64,000 nt of DNA from Juglans regia (Eukaryota > Streptophyta > Magnoliopsida > Fagales > Juglandaceae): the NCBI RefSeq assembly GCF_001411555.2, contig NC_049901.1:38782964-38846963 (forward strand), read 5' to 3'. Shown in pieces: positions 10,598 through 23,059 of this stretch; the first letter of the stretch is position 1, and each line of letters starts with the position of its first letter. The position numbers were made by a program, and so were the translations under genes. The notes beneath the pieces were generated by a model. That model saw only the letters and a program-made list of their open reading frames with translations, had not been told where the DNA came from and searched no databases.

Positions 10598-13040
10598 GTG
10601 ATCATTTTGTCATTGCTCTATAACATCTGCCTTCTTTATAAGGTGGATTGAAAATTGATTACGATAGTCATTTACAACTACTTTGGCTTTCTCAAAAGTG
10701 TCTTCCGCTATAATATAAGATTCATAACCAAGAGTTATGGTGAGTAAATGTAAAGGCAATGTATTTGAGTACTTGGTTGTAAACATTACTCTCTTGATTG
10801 TAAATATTATGTACATGAGAATGAATAAGCAGTTTCAGTTTTGCATTTTATCTTCGTGTGGCAGTTTTGCACAGTGTTACTTTTATCTTTCCTAACAGAT
10901 AAATATGTCCTATTTTGATTTGTATCCATCAAAATGGTAAGCACATGGTGAATTGCCCTTTGTTAAAAAAAGGTCACTCAAAGGAGTAGCTATTTATCAT
11001 TCATTTATTACTGGAAATTGTAGGAAATGCCAAATTGATTCCATCACAAAAAAACCATTAAACTAAAGATAGTACTGAATCAAAATGCTAAACTCATTCC
11101 ATCACAAAAAAATATTACAATCAGCATTACACGAAAGCATTACAAGAAAGCATTGTATCTGTTTAACTACAATGCTTACAAACTTAACCAATCAGCTAAG
11201 TCTCCAACACAACATTAACAAAACTAATTGTCCTCTCTTTTGGTGTTTTTCCTATTTTTGATGGAGTTCTCCCTCTTTCTCTACTAGAGATCTCTTTTCC
11301 TGGCAACTGGACTTTCATTGTATTCTTCATGAAGGTTCTGGGATGTGCTTGTGGTTCTGAGAATTAAGATATGTTACATTTCTGCCATGAAAAAATGGGC
11401 AAAATGAGAAAACAAAAGTTAATGATTATCTTAAGCTTTAACTTCTTAAGCTACAATAATAAGAAGGTGACTTACAAGATTTGATTGTTATATATGTCTT
11501 GAAATTCACTAATAAGGGAAGGGACTATACTTTGTACATTATTTCTCTCACATAACCAAAGATATTCATTCATTCCACCACTGCAAAAGGACAACAACAG
11601 GTACAAGTAATTAAGTTGCAGGGTGTATATAACGGCAAACGATCACAATGAACGACAACTTGACAACACCCTGTTTTTATGGTCATCAATTTTTTGTATT
11701 TTTCTAGCAGAGCACTTGAACTGTAACATGAAAGTAACAAGCTTACCACCACCATAGGCAAGTATTTGGGAGTTAGCACTTGAAACAGACAAAAAAAAAA
11801 AAAAAAAAGTCTCAAATAGCACCAGAGTTCAAAATATTTTGATCTACAAAGTAGTGAAAGAATTACAAGCTTGTTATGAAATCAAGTCAAAGAAAAATTC
11901 TAAACCTCAAGCCCAAAATGGCTAAGGATGCGTCTGAACTCTACATACTGAAAAAAAAAAAAAAAAAAAAAAAAAGAAGAAGAAGAAGAAAAGAAAAGGA
12001 ACTCACTAGTAAAGGATGAAAACAGAGAACTTCAAATGACATTTTTCTTTATGAGTAGCAAAAAAAATAACATTTTTCTCGAAGAGAGGAGGGCTTGATA
12101 TTTCTCAACAAAGCATTGTGAGATTTGAAATAAAACATAATTCTCTGGCACAAAATCAAGGCTAAGTAACATAAGCTAACACAACCCTAGTAATGGTGGG
12201 TAACATTGAACAAATGTATTTCAAAACAGTTTTTATAAAGAAAAAATAATGCAAAATATACTACTTTTGAATTTTTTATGATGACATAGTTCATCAGTTT
12301 TTGCAAATTTCTTTTAAAAATATAAAGATGATATAATGAGATTTCTCTTCCTTCCTCACCCTTTGAACCCCTTAAACTCCCATCCTATCGGCCATGGGAA
12401 AAGGTATATCCTTGAACATTCCTCTTGGTTTGTTTGAGTATTTGAATTTAAGGAGGATATGTTCATTGATAGTGACAAGTGAAGATTGGCCCAAGGCATG
12501 TATCTCCAACGGGGTTTGGAATGTGGGCATGGGGCAACCAAAAGCCAGACATAACTACAACCTTTGTCATTCAAAGTAAAAGTGTTCTATAAAATCAATT
12601 GAAAGCCTCCCCAAGGAAAATTCTCAGGTTTCTAACAAATTAAAGCTAACAATAACCAATGCAATTTTTGCTTTTTTCAAAGCAAGGGAAGTGCTCTAGA
12701 TCAGTTTAAGAGTCTTTAACATTTTCTACTTTGAGAAGGTCATTACACCATACAAATTCACCTAACCTAATAACCATCAGAATTTTTTTTAAAAAAAAAA
12801 ATGAGAAGAAAACAGAGTCTCAAATCCTCGATACCACTTTCCAACACCAAAATGGCAAAATCTGTATAAAACCGCCTGAAACCAGGCCATGAAATGCAAG
12901 CTCCAACACCCTGTTTTCAACAACCAAACCACAAATCCCTAATCATAGCCTTCAACCCAAAAGTACTAAAAATTCCACCACCAATTCCACAAATTCTACA
13001 TGCAGCAACCACAAAATCCAACACTTGATAATCCCAACAT
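10598..13040. other. AT-rich non-coding interval
   Basis: No gene, RNA or delimited transposon recognised. It contains poly(A) runs at 11791-11808 and 11950-11976, the latter followed by (GAA)n, and two approximate copies of a CATTCCATCACAAAAAAA segment near 11037 and 11095. Confidence 0.6.
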
Positions 13041-13119
13041 TTCTTAGAAAGCTAAAAATGAGACAGAGGTAGCTATGAGATAAAGGTAGGAGTTACCTCT
13101 TGTTGCTAAGCAAATGGGC

Positions 13120-13480
13120 GGTGAAACAGAGGTTGGAGTTGTGGGTACTGGGCAGTGACGAGCATAGGGAGGCCGACGAGTCGTGAGTGCTGGGCGACGA
13201 GAGGGACGACGATGAGTCAAGGGTGCGTCACACGGTGGCACTGGTGGAGGGAGGGCGACGTTGGTGTTGGGCGACGAGTGGTTCTTGTGAAATGAGGGTA
13301 CTAGTGACGAAAGGTACGGGAGGGGGGCGCGGGAGTGGGATGGGTGGAGATGGCTAAAGGCAGGCTGGTAAGTCATCAGTGCTGGGCGACAATAGAGACG
13401 ACGGGGTGCTCGGTAACGGAAGGGAGGCAAGGGGTCGCGGGAGTGGGATGGGTTCAAAACCTGAAATGGGGATGTTGTTT
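13120..13480. repeat. GC-rich, imperfectly repetitive tract
   Basis: Phrases built on GGGCGACGA, GAGTGCTGGGCGAC and GCGGGAGTGGGATGGGT recur at irregular spacing in otherwise AT-rich DNA. For example, GCGGGAGTGGGATGGGT occurs at about 13329 and 13437. Long ORFs on both strands here are a by-product of composition and resemble no family I know. Confidence 0.5.
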
Positions 13481-13694
13481 TCAAATCCATTCCAGCGAGA
13501 AAGGAAAAAAAAAGTACAAACAGTGCAGCCACGTAGGGTGTGCAAAGTGTGCACCCCTACAGCGTCTAACCCGTAGTACTACTTTATTAATCGTATGATT
13601 AAAAGTTGATAGGATAAAGGTTGGTACTTATTTATCTGTTGATCGTATAGATAATAAGAAAATATGATCGACATATAAGATAAAAGGAGATAAG

Positions 13695-13850
13695 AATTGA
13701 ACATTAAATAAAATATTATTAGAATATAATTATTATTATTATTTTTGTTTTAAAATTTGAAAAAATTGAATTATTTATTATATTTTATGTAAAAATTTAA
13801 AAAAAAAAATTGTAATAATTAGATAAGATGAGATGAAATGAAATGATTAA
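13695..13850. repeat. Partial MITE of the GATGAGATGA family
   Basis: The order AATATTATTAGAATAT, then TTTGAAAAAATTGAATTATTTATTATATTTTATG, then ATTGTAATAATTAGATAAGATGAGATGAAATG follows the interior and right side of the complete MITE at 57,907-58,105. The terminal inverted repeats are not preserved. Confidence 0.6.
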
Positions 13851-14394
13851 CTTGAACTGCTCGTGATTCATGCTTTTATTTTTTCTAAGCACGCACTTCG
13901 TTAAATCTAAAGGATGAAAATACATGAGAGGGTGGTGGAATTCCTCTACAAACATCTTGTTCACAAACAAGAGAAAATAAAATAAAAAAACTTGTTGCAA
14001 GCGTCTGGTGCAAGCAGCGTGCAAATGGGGCTGCATGGCAAAAACAAAACGAATCGTTTTGTTTTGAAAATCATTTCTTCTCTCAACGAAGCTCTTCTCT
14101 CGTTTTATTTTCGTCTCCTCAGTTTCCCTCAATTCCCTCCCTCTATGTTTTCCTTCTGCACGAAACTCCCTTCCTCGACTCTTCGAGGTGAAGCGGCCGC
14201 CTCGACTCGGCGTCCCTCCCCCTCTAGGCCCTCCCTCAGCACGTCTATCCTCGGTTCGTCTCCCGCAGAACTGATTCCACCACGACCTCTCGTCTACCAC
14301 AGAAGCCATCTCTCCCTTTGGTCAGTCTCCCTCAGCTTTTTCTTCTTCTTCCCACGAAGCCTCCTTTTTGGTCAGTTTCCCTATCTCGAACCTA

Positions 14395-14625
14395 ACCTGC
14401 TCCAATCCCATTCATCTCGAAACCCTAACCCCCCAATCTCGTTCGTCCCGAAACCCTTACCCTAGCCCGCCCCAATCCTGGTCATCCCAAAGACCGTAAC
14501 CCTAGCTTTCCCCAATCCCCTTCATCCCGAAACCCTAATCCTAGCCCTCCCCAATCCCGTTCATCCAAAAACCCTAACCCTAGCCCACACCTTCCTGTTC
14601 ATCTTGAAACCTAACCCTTCTTGTA
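14395..14625. repeat. About 42-45 bp minisatellite with AAACCCTA motifs
   Basis: The unit CCCCAATCCCGTTCATCCCGAAACCCTAACCCTAGCC is repeated about five times with substitutions. The repeated CCCTAACCCTAG resembles telobox/interstitial telomeric motif but is not a telomere array, since the 7-bp telomere unit is never iterated more than about twice. Confidence 0.8.
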
Positions 14626-14630
14626 ATATT

Positions 14631-15045
14631 GTTAGGTCAGAGGTAATATTGAAATTGAATTTATTTATTGTTATCGAATTTGTCATGGGGTAGATTCTGG
14701 ATTTACTCTGTGAAGTTTTTCTCTAGTTTATTGTATTTGAACAAGTATGAGATTCTGATATTCCTATGGTAATTGTTAGGTTAGAGGTAATATTGAGACT
14801 GAATTTATTTACTGTTGTCGAATTTTTCATGGGGCAGATTCTGGATTTACCAAATGAATATGTTCTCTAGTTTATTGTTTTTGAATAAGTATGAGATTCA
14901 TTTGTTCCTATGGTAATTGCTAGGTCAGTGGTAATATTGAAATTGCATTTATTTATTGTTGTCGAATTTGTCTTGGGGCAGATTCTGGATTTATCATGTG
15001 AAGTTGTTCTCTAGTTTATTGTAATTGAATAAGTATAAGACTATT
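14631..15045. repeat. 144-bp tandem repeat, about 2.9 copies
   Basis: Copies start at 14631, 14775 and 14919 with GTTAGGTCAGAGGTAATATTG or close variants. Each continues with TTTATTTATTGTTGTCGAATTTGTC, GGGGCAGATTCTGGATTTA and TTCTCTAGTTTATTGTA. Spacing is exactly 144 bp both times. No coding content. Confidence 0.9.
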
Positions 15046-15228
15046 GTAATGAAGTTGTTTTTTGTTTAAAGTGACTATTGTATTTCATGGGGCAGACTAT
15101 TGTTTTTTGTTCATTAGACTAAGGTAACAACTATGTAGTTACCTTTTTGTTCTCTAGTTTATTCTGTGAAATTGTTCTTTAATTTTTTTTCATTATATTA
15201 TCTAGATTTTTGTCCTCACCCCAGCTTC

Positions 15229-15257
15229 TGTTTGTTTGTTTGTTTGTTTGTTTGTTT
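15229..15257. repeat. (TTTG)n microsatellite
   Basis: About seven tandem TTTG units. Confidence 0.9.
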
Positions 15258-15699
15258 ATTGTCTGTCTATTGTAATGTTGACAGTTATTCTGGATTTTCA
15301 ACTCTCTCCTTCTGTTATTTTACTTATTCTAATGAACAAAAATTCTAGTAGCTTAGATTACAGAAGCTGGGTTTTTTTTCTTTTTCTTCTAATGCTATGG
15401 TAGTCTAGGTATAAGCACAACAGGCAAGTTGGGACTGTGCAAATTGTGCAATGCAGTTTGGTTTCCCATTTTTGTACAATTTACTCAGAACTATGGTAAT
15501 CAGTGACTCCATTAGTTTCAGTGACCCTTAGGTTATGATGTTCAGTGACCATTTGTGTAAAGTTTAATTCAGAACTGAACTTTCCCATGCAGTGAAGTGA
15601 CATTGGTGGTGGCTCAATAGTCCTTAGGTTATAATGTTTTCAGAAATATGTGTCTTTTGATATGTGTGCCTTTCCACTATGCTTATGATTCATGTTAGA

Positions 15700-16158
15700 A
15701 TGTTGTCATCAACTCTATCTTCTTCATACTTTGGTAAATGTACTTGTCAACCATTGTGCTTCTGCCATCTTCAAGCTACATTCAAATATTCAAATACTCC
15801 CAGAAATCCAAGACGACCATTTTTTGGGTGTCTAAATTACAACACAAAGGTAACTACATCACTTGTAATATAACATATTTAATAAATTGATTAATATTAA
15901 AAACATCTAACATTTTTTTATATTATATATGTTTGCAAATATCAGGGATTACCATACTGCAAGTATTTCAAGTGGGCAGATGGTGATCAATACATAGAGC
16001 TGGAATTACAAGAAAGAAAAAATGAACTATTAAGGAAGGAGAAAGAGGTCGATGAGAGACTTCGCAATATTGAGAAGAGGGAGATTGAGTTGCGTAAGAG
16101 GTGGATGAGATTGAAAAGAGAGAAATGGTGCAAGATGGTCGAGATGAGGAGTTTTTGA
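15700..16158 (+). CDS. Small GRF-type zinc-finger protein with coiled coil
   Basis: Two exons, 15700-15849 and 15946-16158 (GT-AG, phase 0), encode 120 residues. Start ATG 15700 is chosen because it gives the serine-rich leader (MLSSTLSSS) typical of plant GRF proteins; ATG 15679 is in frame. The GRF finger spans about residues 10-65: CTCQPLCFC, then SNTPRNPRRPFFGC, then, across the intron, LPYCKYFKWADGD. GRF fingers bind single-stranded nucleic acid in other proteins; these small plant copies have no known function. Residues about 70-105 are a charged heptad helix (ELQERKNELLRKEKEVDERL). A second frame after about 16100 continues the coiled coil and a hydrophobic tail, so a 1-bp loss near AAGAGGTGG may have shortened the protein. 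It may be a transposon-associated copy. Confidence 0.6.
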
Positions 16159-16914
16159 ATAAGGAGTTTATGCTTCTTGAGAAAGAAGCTAAAATAACAC
16201 GTTCATGCACGCTTTTCCAGTTATCTTGGACTTTTGTAGATGTTGTTTGTTGTTGCTTAGTGACTTGGTAGTGGTTGTTTGTTGTTGCTTAGTTTAAATG
16301 TGTAATTAAGTGTTATAAGTCAATTTTGGTTGTTTAGTCCAAGTGCGATATAATAGCTATGTACATTTCTTTTGTGGCATTTTGCCTCTTATGCTTGGGG
16401 CTGACGAACAAATACTTGTTGTAAAATAGCAGTTCGGGTCGAATCAATGGAGGCAGTAGTTTGTTATTGTTATTTTTTATCATTATGAAAGAAAGCTTTG
16501 GAACTCTTTTGAGAGGGTCAATTAGGTTTATTATTGTTATTTTTTTTATCATTATGAAAGAGTTAGACACAGAAAAGGAGCCCTTCCTTAGTTGGTTTTT
16601 AATTAATTAAAGAAAGCTTTGCACGTTGCTTCATTGCATTCCAAGAAATGCCTTTGCACATTATGGTGAATGAATGACAATTGGTTTCTACAAGTCCTGG
16701 CTAAAAAGGACACTATGTTTTCATTTGGTTTCACCAGGATGCTATGTTTACAATTTTAGTTCCAACAGTACACTATGTTGGAACTTACACCTTCTCGCAT
16801 TTGGATACTCCTGGAACATTCACTAATTCTACATTTACACCAGCTCTTTACACATACTGTAATAACATTCACTAATTCTATATTTACACAAAAATGCCCA
16901 TTCGCTCATATCAA

Positions 16915-19600
16915 TTAATCCAGTTGTGATCTATCCAAACCATGCTTCTCAGGTTGTGATCCATCGAAACCATGTTGCACCGGTTGTGATCCATCCAACC
17001 CAAACTGCATATGTAAATATTTGTACGCGGAATGTTGAAAGTGAAACTGTCAGAAGTGAAAAGTGCAAAACTAAAATTATTAAGTGAAAAATTTGAAATT
17101 ATTACACTTTCTTGAGTTCTAATCACTATTTCTCGGGGCTGGGTTCCACTATTGTAAAAAATCGAGCTGTCTCGAACAGGCTGTTGATGATTAACAAAAT
17201 GGTGTATATTAATATTTTTACGGTTACTTCTTCCATAGGCAACCAACAATTGAAATATAACAAAATATTTCACAATTAATATACCTGCAGTTGTCCAGGA
17301 CTAGTGATATCTACTTCTAATGGGCCAAATAAATTTCTGCACGTGTCTGAGAGTGGTGTATCTCCTTCATCTTGCTAATATATACCACAACAACACACAA
17401 TATCATTTCATAAAATTACATTATAAATCTAATATACATAACCATGTATATATCTAATACCATTCATGTTAAAACATGCACCTGTTTATGTTTCCCTCTG
17501 GCTGGTGCTTTCTTCTGCTTGGCTTTAACCTTCAGCATGTCTTTTTCCATCCTGGATGCTCTCCTCAGAGATGAGGGTCTTCTTTTCCCTCGCACAATAT
17601 TTGGACTTAGTACGAGTTTTGAACTACCAACAACATTTGTGTCTAGTGTCATAAAACCAGCATTCAAACCTGTCAGGGGGCGTAGAACTGTTAAATAGGA
17701 CATGCTATCAAGAACTACTTAAAATAAATCAACTTTAAAATTCATCTCATACGAACCTGTTTGGGTCATAGACGGGGGTGTTGGTTCTCACGGTACAAGT
17801 CAATCATTGAATATAACCTTTTTTTTACATCTTCAAACTGCTCATTGGAACCTGCTGTATAAGTTATCATCTAATAACATATATTCAGTAAACTTGAATA
17901 TCTATTACCATCTGGCCTCTGATCCCCTGTATCATAGCTATTGTGGATTAACGTGTATCTCATTTTGATGTCCATCTTCCATTGATCTAAACTGTACCGG
18001 TCTTGCAATGACTTTATACCGTTAGCTTTGAAAATGGCTAAAATATGCCTACACAGTATCCCCTCATCTCTAATAACCCACATGAACACTTTGCATCGCA
18101 GTCTTCCACATTGAAGTTCACTGAATATGTAACAAGATTAGTGAACTCTTCAACACGAACTTCATCTTCCACCTGATATGTTTTCATTACACCATCCTCA
18201 CTGAGTAGAGATGGATCCATATCGAGTACACCCATTACTTGCTACTGGACTTCCCTAAATTTAGCGTTCGTATACAACTCTTGAAATCTCTTCTCAATTG
18301 AAGATTTAGATATACAGGGAATGGTGACGCTAAATGTGTGGAAGTCTGTATTGTTTTCATTCTCAATTTTCTTCCTTAGCGTACTGTCAAACTGGTCGAC
18401 AAACTCCTTCAAGTCTGTTCTCGCATGAACATAACCATAAAAAAAAGCATTCATAGTTTCACTACGCTGGGTTGTACTCATTTCAGCCCAGAAGTGCTCT
18501 TTTAAGAATACCGTTAGCCAATGCTCACGCTCATCATATAAACTTTTCAACCAGACATTCTCATGTAAGTCATATGTGTTAAGTAACCCATCCCAACATT
18601 TCTCAAACTCCTCAATTGTTTGAGTGTCGTACACATATTTCATTAGTTGATTTTTTAGTCCACTTTTGTAGGCAGCATATGACACAAGCTTCTCGAAAAC
18701 TTTCTTCAACATATGCCACAAACAGAATCTATGCCAACTTTCTGGAAAGACATTAGCAATTGCATTTTTCATTGCTCTGTCTTGATCAGTAATAATAGCT
18801 TTTGGAGGTTTACCATCCATACACTACAATCAGGTATGAAATAACCATGTAAAGGTCTATGTATCCTCACTTGAAATCAACCCCACTTCCAAAAGAATGG
18901 ACTGTCCATGGCGGTTTACACCAACAAATGGTGCAAACGGCATCCCATATCTATTTGTGAGGTATGTGGTGTCGAATGTGACGACGTCACCAAAATACTG
19001 GTAGGCTGCCCTACTGCGTGGATCTGCCCAAGAAACATTATTTAGCCTCCCATCATCATCTAATCGATCAATGTAAAAAAACCATTATTCTGGTACTGCA
19101 TCCTCAAAAAATAATCTCGAAGTGCTCCAGCACCACCTGCACCAAGTCGTAAATGATGTGCCTTGTCGATATAATTGCGACAATCCTTTTCAAAAAATGG
19201 GAGGTTCTCGAAGCCACCTGCACCAACGACAAGAGATCTGAAACTCTTATTCATCCGGATCCCAGCCAAGTCATTTGTATCTAGGACTATTTTTAGAGTT
19301 TCACTCACTTCTCTGTTACATCGAAAGAAGCGGGATTTCTTTGGACTGAGGCCGTGATTATGTGTATTATGGATTGTTGTCAACCACATTTTCCCCTCAA
19401 CCTTTAAAGCATTAATCATTACCTTACAATCCGTCTTTCTTGTCGAGCGTGGCTTGGCGACGTTCAAACTCTTAATCCAAGCCTTCCCACTACGGGCACA
19501 ACCAAGGATGACATATCTAATACTTTGATCATATTCCCTCTCACTCCTTTATGTCATCACCCCAAACCAGCATTTCTTAGCATAATTCTTATAATAGCTA
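16915..19600 (-). pseudogene. FAR1/FHY3-like (MULE transposase-derived) pseudogene
   Basis: Domains read in order from high to low coordinate. The FAR1 DNA-binding end (19467-19340, TRKTDCKVMINALK then IHNTHNHGLSP). The MULE transposase core (about 19060-18242, SRAAYQYFGDVVTFDTTYL, PFVGVNRHGQSILL, then KAIITDQDRAMKNAIANVF and HRFCLWHMLKKV). A SWIM zinc finger (CSCGLLEMRG, then in another frame LCRHILAIFKANGI, near 18070). A basic tail exon (17700-17464, VRGKRRPSSLRRASRMEKDM). A terminal exon ends in a 10-residue repeat (GLDGSQP/GFDGSQP/GLDRSQ) and TAA at 16917-16915. Damage includes a frameshift near 19078 in a T run, stops near 18857-18835, and a 1-bp frameshift in the SWIM finger. FAR1 proteins are transcription factors of phytochrome signalling derived from Mutator-like transposases; this copy cannot make one. 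Confidence 0.8.
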
Positions 19601-22386
19601 TGTAAATCTTTAAAAGAATTAAATTACATTCCCGACTTTAGCTCCTCAATTATATCATCACCATCCGTTTGCACTAACTGTGGTGACCCGGTAGTGCAAT
19701 CGTCAGTTTCCGTGAATCGGGTCTATCCTCTTTACTTTATTCATAAACAATTGAGTTTATACATGGCACTTTAGTTTTCCTACAATCAGGTATATCCTCT
19801 GAACAACCCCTTGTGCTCCTTGTGAAGGGGTCAGTGATGTGAGGAGTTAGAGGTCCCATCCCATATTGAAATGGGTAACCAGCAGAATTGCTTAAAAAAA
19901 AAAAAAAACAAGAGCATTTAAACTCTCAAAACCCCCCAACTTGCATAACAAATAAGAATGACATTAAAAACCACCTGAATGTTACTGTGATATTGGCTGC
20001 CATCTGGATATGGCAGAAAAGCTGGCAACCATGTAGGCACTGGTCTATAGTAACCGTGCATGTAATTTGAAAAGTTTGCTAGACTCGTTTAAGGGATGTA
20101 CTAACATAAAAATAATAATGATAATTAGGATGAGAAACAATGAGCAGACCCTTTCCAATAAGTTCTTGAAATATGAAATAACATACTGAGGTTGGGCTGT
20201 TTGAGCTAGATGTTGTTAGCGGAGATGAGTGTTCTTCCCTTTTTCCAATATCCTGTACACGTTGTTCAATATCCAATGTCAGTCTTTGGAAAGAATACTA
20301 AGTGAACAAACAAGTGGAATGGTCTTCAACATGCATTTATCTAATTGTATCAATTGGCAATGAAAATTGCAATAGAATTTTGGCTAACTCATTTTTAATG
20401 GAGAAAATAAAGTTAAAAAAAATTTCATATTTATTTTACTCTGGAAAACAAGCTCAAGCACAATATTGATAAATTATTCTTTAGACATAGTAGCTACAAT
20501 CGTTCCTCTTTTTTTTTGGTGACCCAAATCCAGTGAGCTTGGCACAGAAAGGGGAGGAGAAGATTGAAATATGTAGATGTGTGGAATTGAATTAAGTATG
20601 ATCCACAACCAAGACCACATACTACGAAAAAAAAGCACAACATAGTTAGGAATTGAATTAAGAACAGTAGAAAAAAAAAGTACACTGCAATATTGCATCA
20701 AGAATAGGTAGAATAAGACCAAAAAGATATTACACAATATACCTTTTTGTCGATACATATCTATCTGCATAATCAGTAGGAAAATGGAGATCCTCTGCGT
20801 CACCCTCGATTATTTTGCATTCCTTTAAGGGCTCTTCGATTTTTTTAATTAATCATACCAGACAGTAATAATAGCTTTGCAAAGAGGTATCAAAACTACA
20901 ACTTTTGACATGCTATGGTCCAAGCAAATGTTTCTTGTATATAGAAAACAAACATGTTGCTCAAACTAGCTATGCCATATTGCTAAAAAACCTAACAAGC
21001 AACATCAACATCTCTTTGGCTCTAACAAGATGTAGAAATACGGTCAAGCTAGACCAATATTTACAAATTAACCAGGACTATAGTCCTCAAAGACCAAGTT
21101 TCAAGCCCCAATTCCACAGCATTGTAAATTTATATTTAGAGAGACAGTCAAGATTTTGTAAAAATAGGATACCATTAGAACCTCCTTTAAACAAAGATTG
21201 AAAATCCCATATCTTAAAAACATAACGCAACAATCCTCAAAGAGTCCCTAAAATACTAATATAAAAATAACTAAAACAGATACAAGCTTCAATTGAGGAA
21301 CTTTATTGAAGTTTGTATCCATACATGCCCAAAACAAACAGAACCAGGAACGGCATAGGCAGTCTTCCAGTAAAAGAAATCCATTGCAAGTTCATTTATC
21401 ATAAAAGTTTCAACATTTTTTCTTCTACAACACTATAGTTTTTTATACAGCTCTTTAAATTTCCACAAAAGTTATTCAGTACCATGCAAATTCACCAACA
21501 TCATCTGATCAAAGCACAACTCCAAAATGAAAATTGTGAGAATGGTAACAGGAACGAAAAATCATAGACTTCAAATGATTGCATCCATAACTTAGAGGTA
21601 GCAATTAATTAAAATTGTAATGAGAGCTCAGAAGATAAGTGATTCATGGGAAACAAAAGTGAATGACCATTAATGACAACGGACTTGATCAAGTTCAAAG
21701 CACTACAAGTTCGAATATTATGTGTATTTTATTTTATTTTTTTACAAAGAAACATGAATTTCATTCACATGAATCTGCATTTCTATGGCATAAACACATG
21801 ACAAGGAGCTGGGTTTCCAAACACACACAACACATATGCATTTCTAAGCAATAAACTTAACCAATGTGCAATTTTGTCAACATACTCCCAAGAAATCATG
21901 AAAATTGAACGTGTAAAAAAAGGTGTTTTACCATTGTACGCATTCCAGTTGCTATCCACCATGCTAGACCAGTTCACCTCACAGCTCCACTTGAAGAACA
22001 CGAAACCCCAGAGCTTTCGAGAGAGAGTCGAAGATGCCATGTTGGCATCTTGCTGATTTGAAGCTGAAGACTATTAGAGCTCCGTAACTCCTGCAATCAA
22101 ACAACACAAAACTGTAAGAGTAAACCCAGGAAGATGAAGACGACGTGCGACAAAGACACCCACGCTGAAGATCACCCACGCCGAAGCTCACCCACACCGA
22201 AGACCACGCAAGCTTACGATCTGAAGGAAAAACACTAGCCGAAGATGAAATCGAGGTCGAGCACCAAAGCAAGAATCCAAAAACACCAACCGAAGACGAG
22301 ATAGGTCGAGCACCAAAGCGGGAATCCAAAACCAAACCAGAGTTTTGTTCTATTTTCCAGTTTTTTTTTTTTTTTAAAATATCAAC
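19601..22386. other. Non-coding interval
   Basis: No supported gene. A poly(A) run lies at 19890-19907. Between 22100 and 22340 there are short repeats built on CACCCACGCCGAAG and a 27-bp direct repeat (GGTCGAGCACCAAAGC...GAATCCAAAA at about 22254 and 22302). The ORF on the minus strand across 22431-21979 is serine-rich and unlike known proteins. Confidence 0.6.
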
Positions 22387-22409
22387 TGACGTGGCATTAT
22401 CCCACGTCA
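22387..22409. promoter_or_regulatory. Paired ACGT palindrome (TGACGTGG / CCACGTCA)
   Basis: TGACGTGG at 22387-22394 and its exact reverse complement CCACGTCA at 22402-22409, separated by 7 bp. Each arm is a classic plant bZIP (ACGT-core) binding sequence, but no gene start was identified close by, so it may equally be part of a transposon end. Confidence 0.45.
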
Positions 22410-23059
22410 GCCGTTTACTCACTGTTTGCATTCAACAACTGTACCTAGAAGAAGTGAAATAAAATATCAATAAATTGTTCCCACCCATTCTCTTTTGAAC
22501 AATCCATCAAGTAGACTTTGATACCACTGCCAGAGACGGTGACCAATTGGTCAATGACATATTTTGTTGCTTTGAGATATATGATAAAGAGACCTACTTC
22601 TCCCACCTCAAGATCTTGGGTTAGGAAAAGTGGAAACATAATTAGATATGTAGCATTAGGAGGTTTGTGCTAGTGGTGGCCAAAATAGTTGATGCACGGC
22701 TGTGTCAGCACATGAGATACATGCGCCGCAAGTATCGAGGCAGAGTGGTTCAAATCTGGTATTTTTTTAGGGTGTTGAAACTCCTATCATGACACATGTC
22801 ATTGAAATATGCTTGGAACAGCAGTGCGTCGACTTCACGCATGGTTCAGACTGCTCGTGTAACTCATGCGCTAGTCTTTTTACTGCATTCTACCAAGTAC
22901 TTGGAGATTAGCGATTGGGGATAACATGGTGGAGCACGTGTGGCTCTATGGTCATTGAAGAGCAATTTCTTTTTTTTTTTATCATAAAACATACTTATTT
23001 ACTAATAAAAACAACACATTATAGTTTTCATAGAAGCAATTTAATTTATACAAGAGGGT

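Noticed and set aside
13044..13598. Overlapping ORFs of 60-160 codons on both strands
   Set aside because: They arise from a GC-rich repetitive tract, have skewed proline/serine/arginine composition and show no domain.
13797..14465. ORFs of 170 and 157 codons on opposite strands
   Set aside because: Composition-driven (arginine/glycine-rich versus serine/proline-rich translations of the same pyrimidine-rich DNA) with no family resemblance.
14395..14625. Interstitial telomere array
   Set aside because: CCCTAAC motifs occur once or twice per about 43-bp unit; the 7-bp telomere repeat itself is not iterated.
14631..15045. CRISPR-like regular repeats
   Set aside because: The 144-bp units are contiguous tandem copies without unique spacers, in a plant nuclear sequence.
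21979..22431. 150-codon minus-strand ORF
   Set aside because: Serine-rich translation of locally repeated DNA; no recognisable protein.
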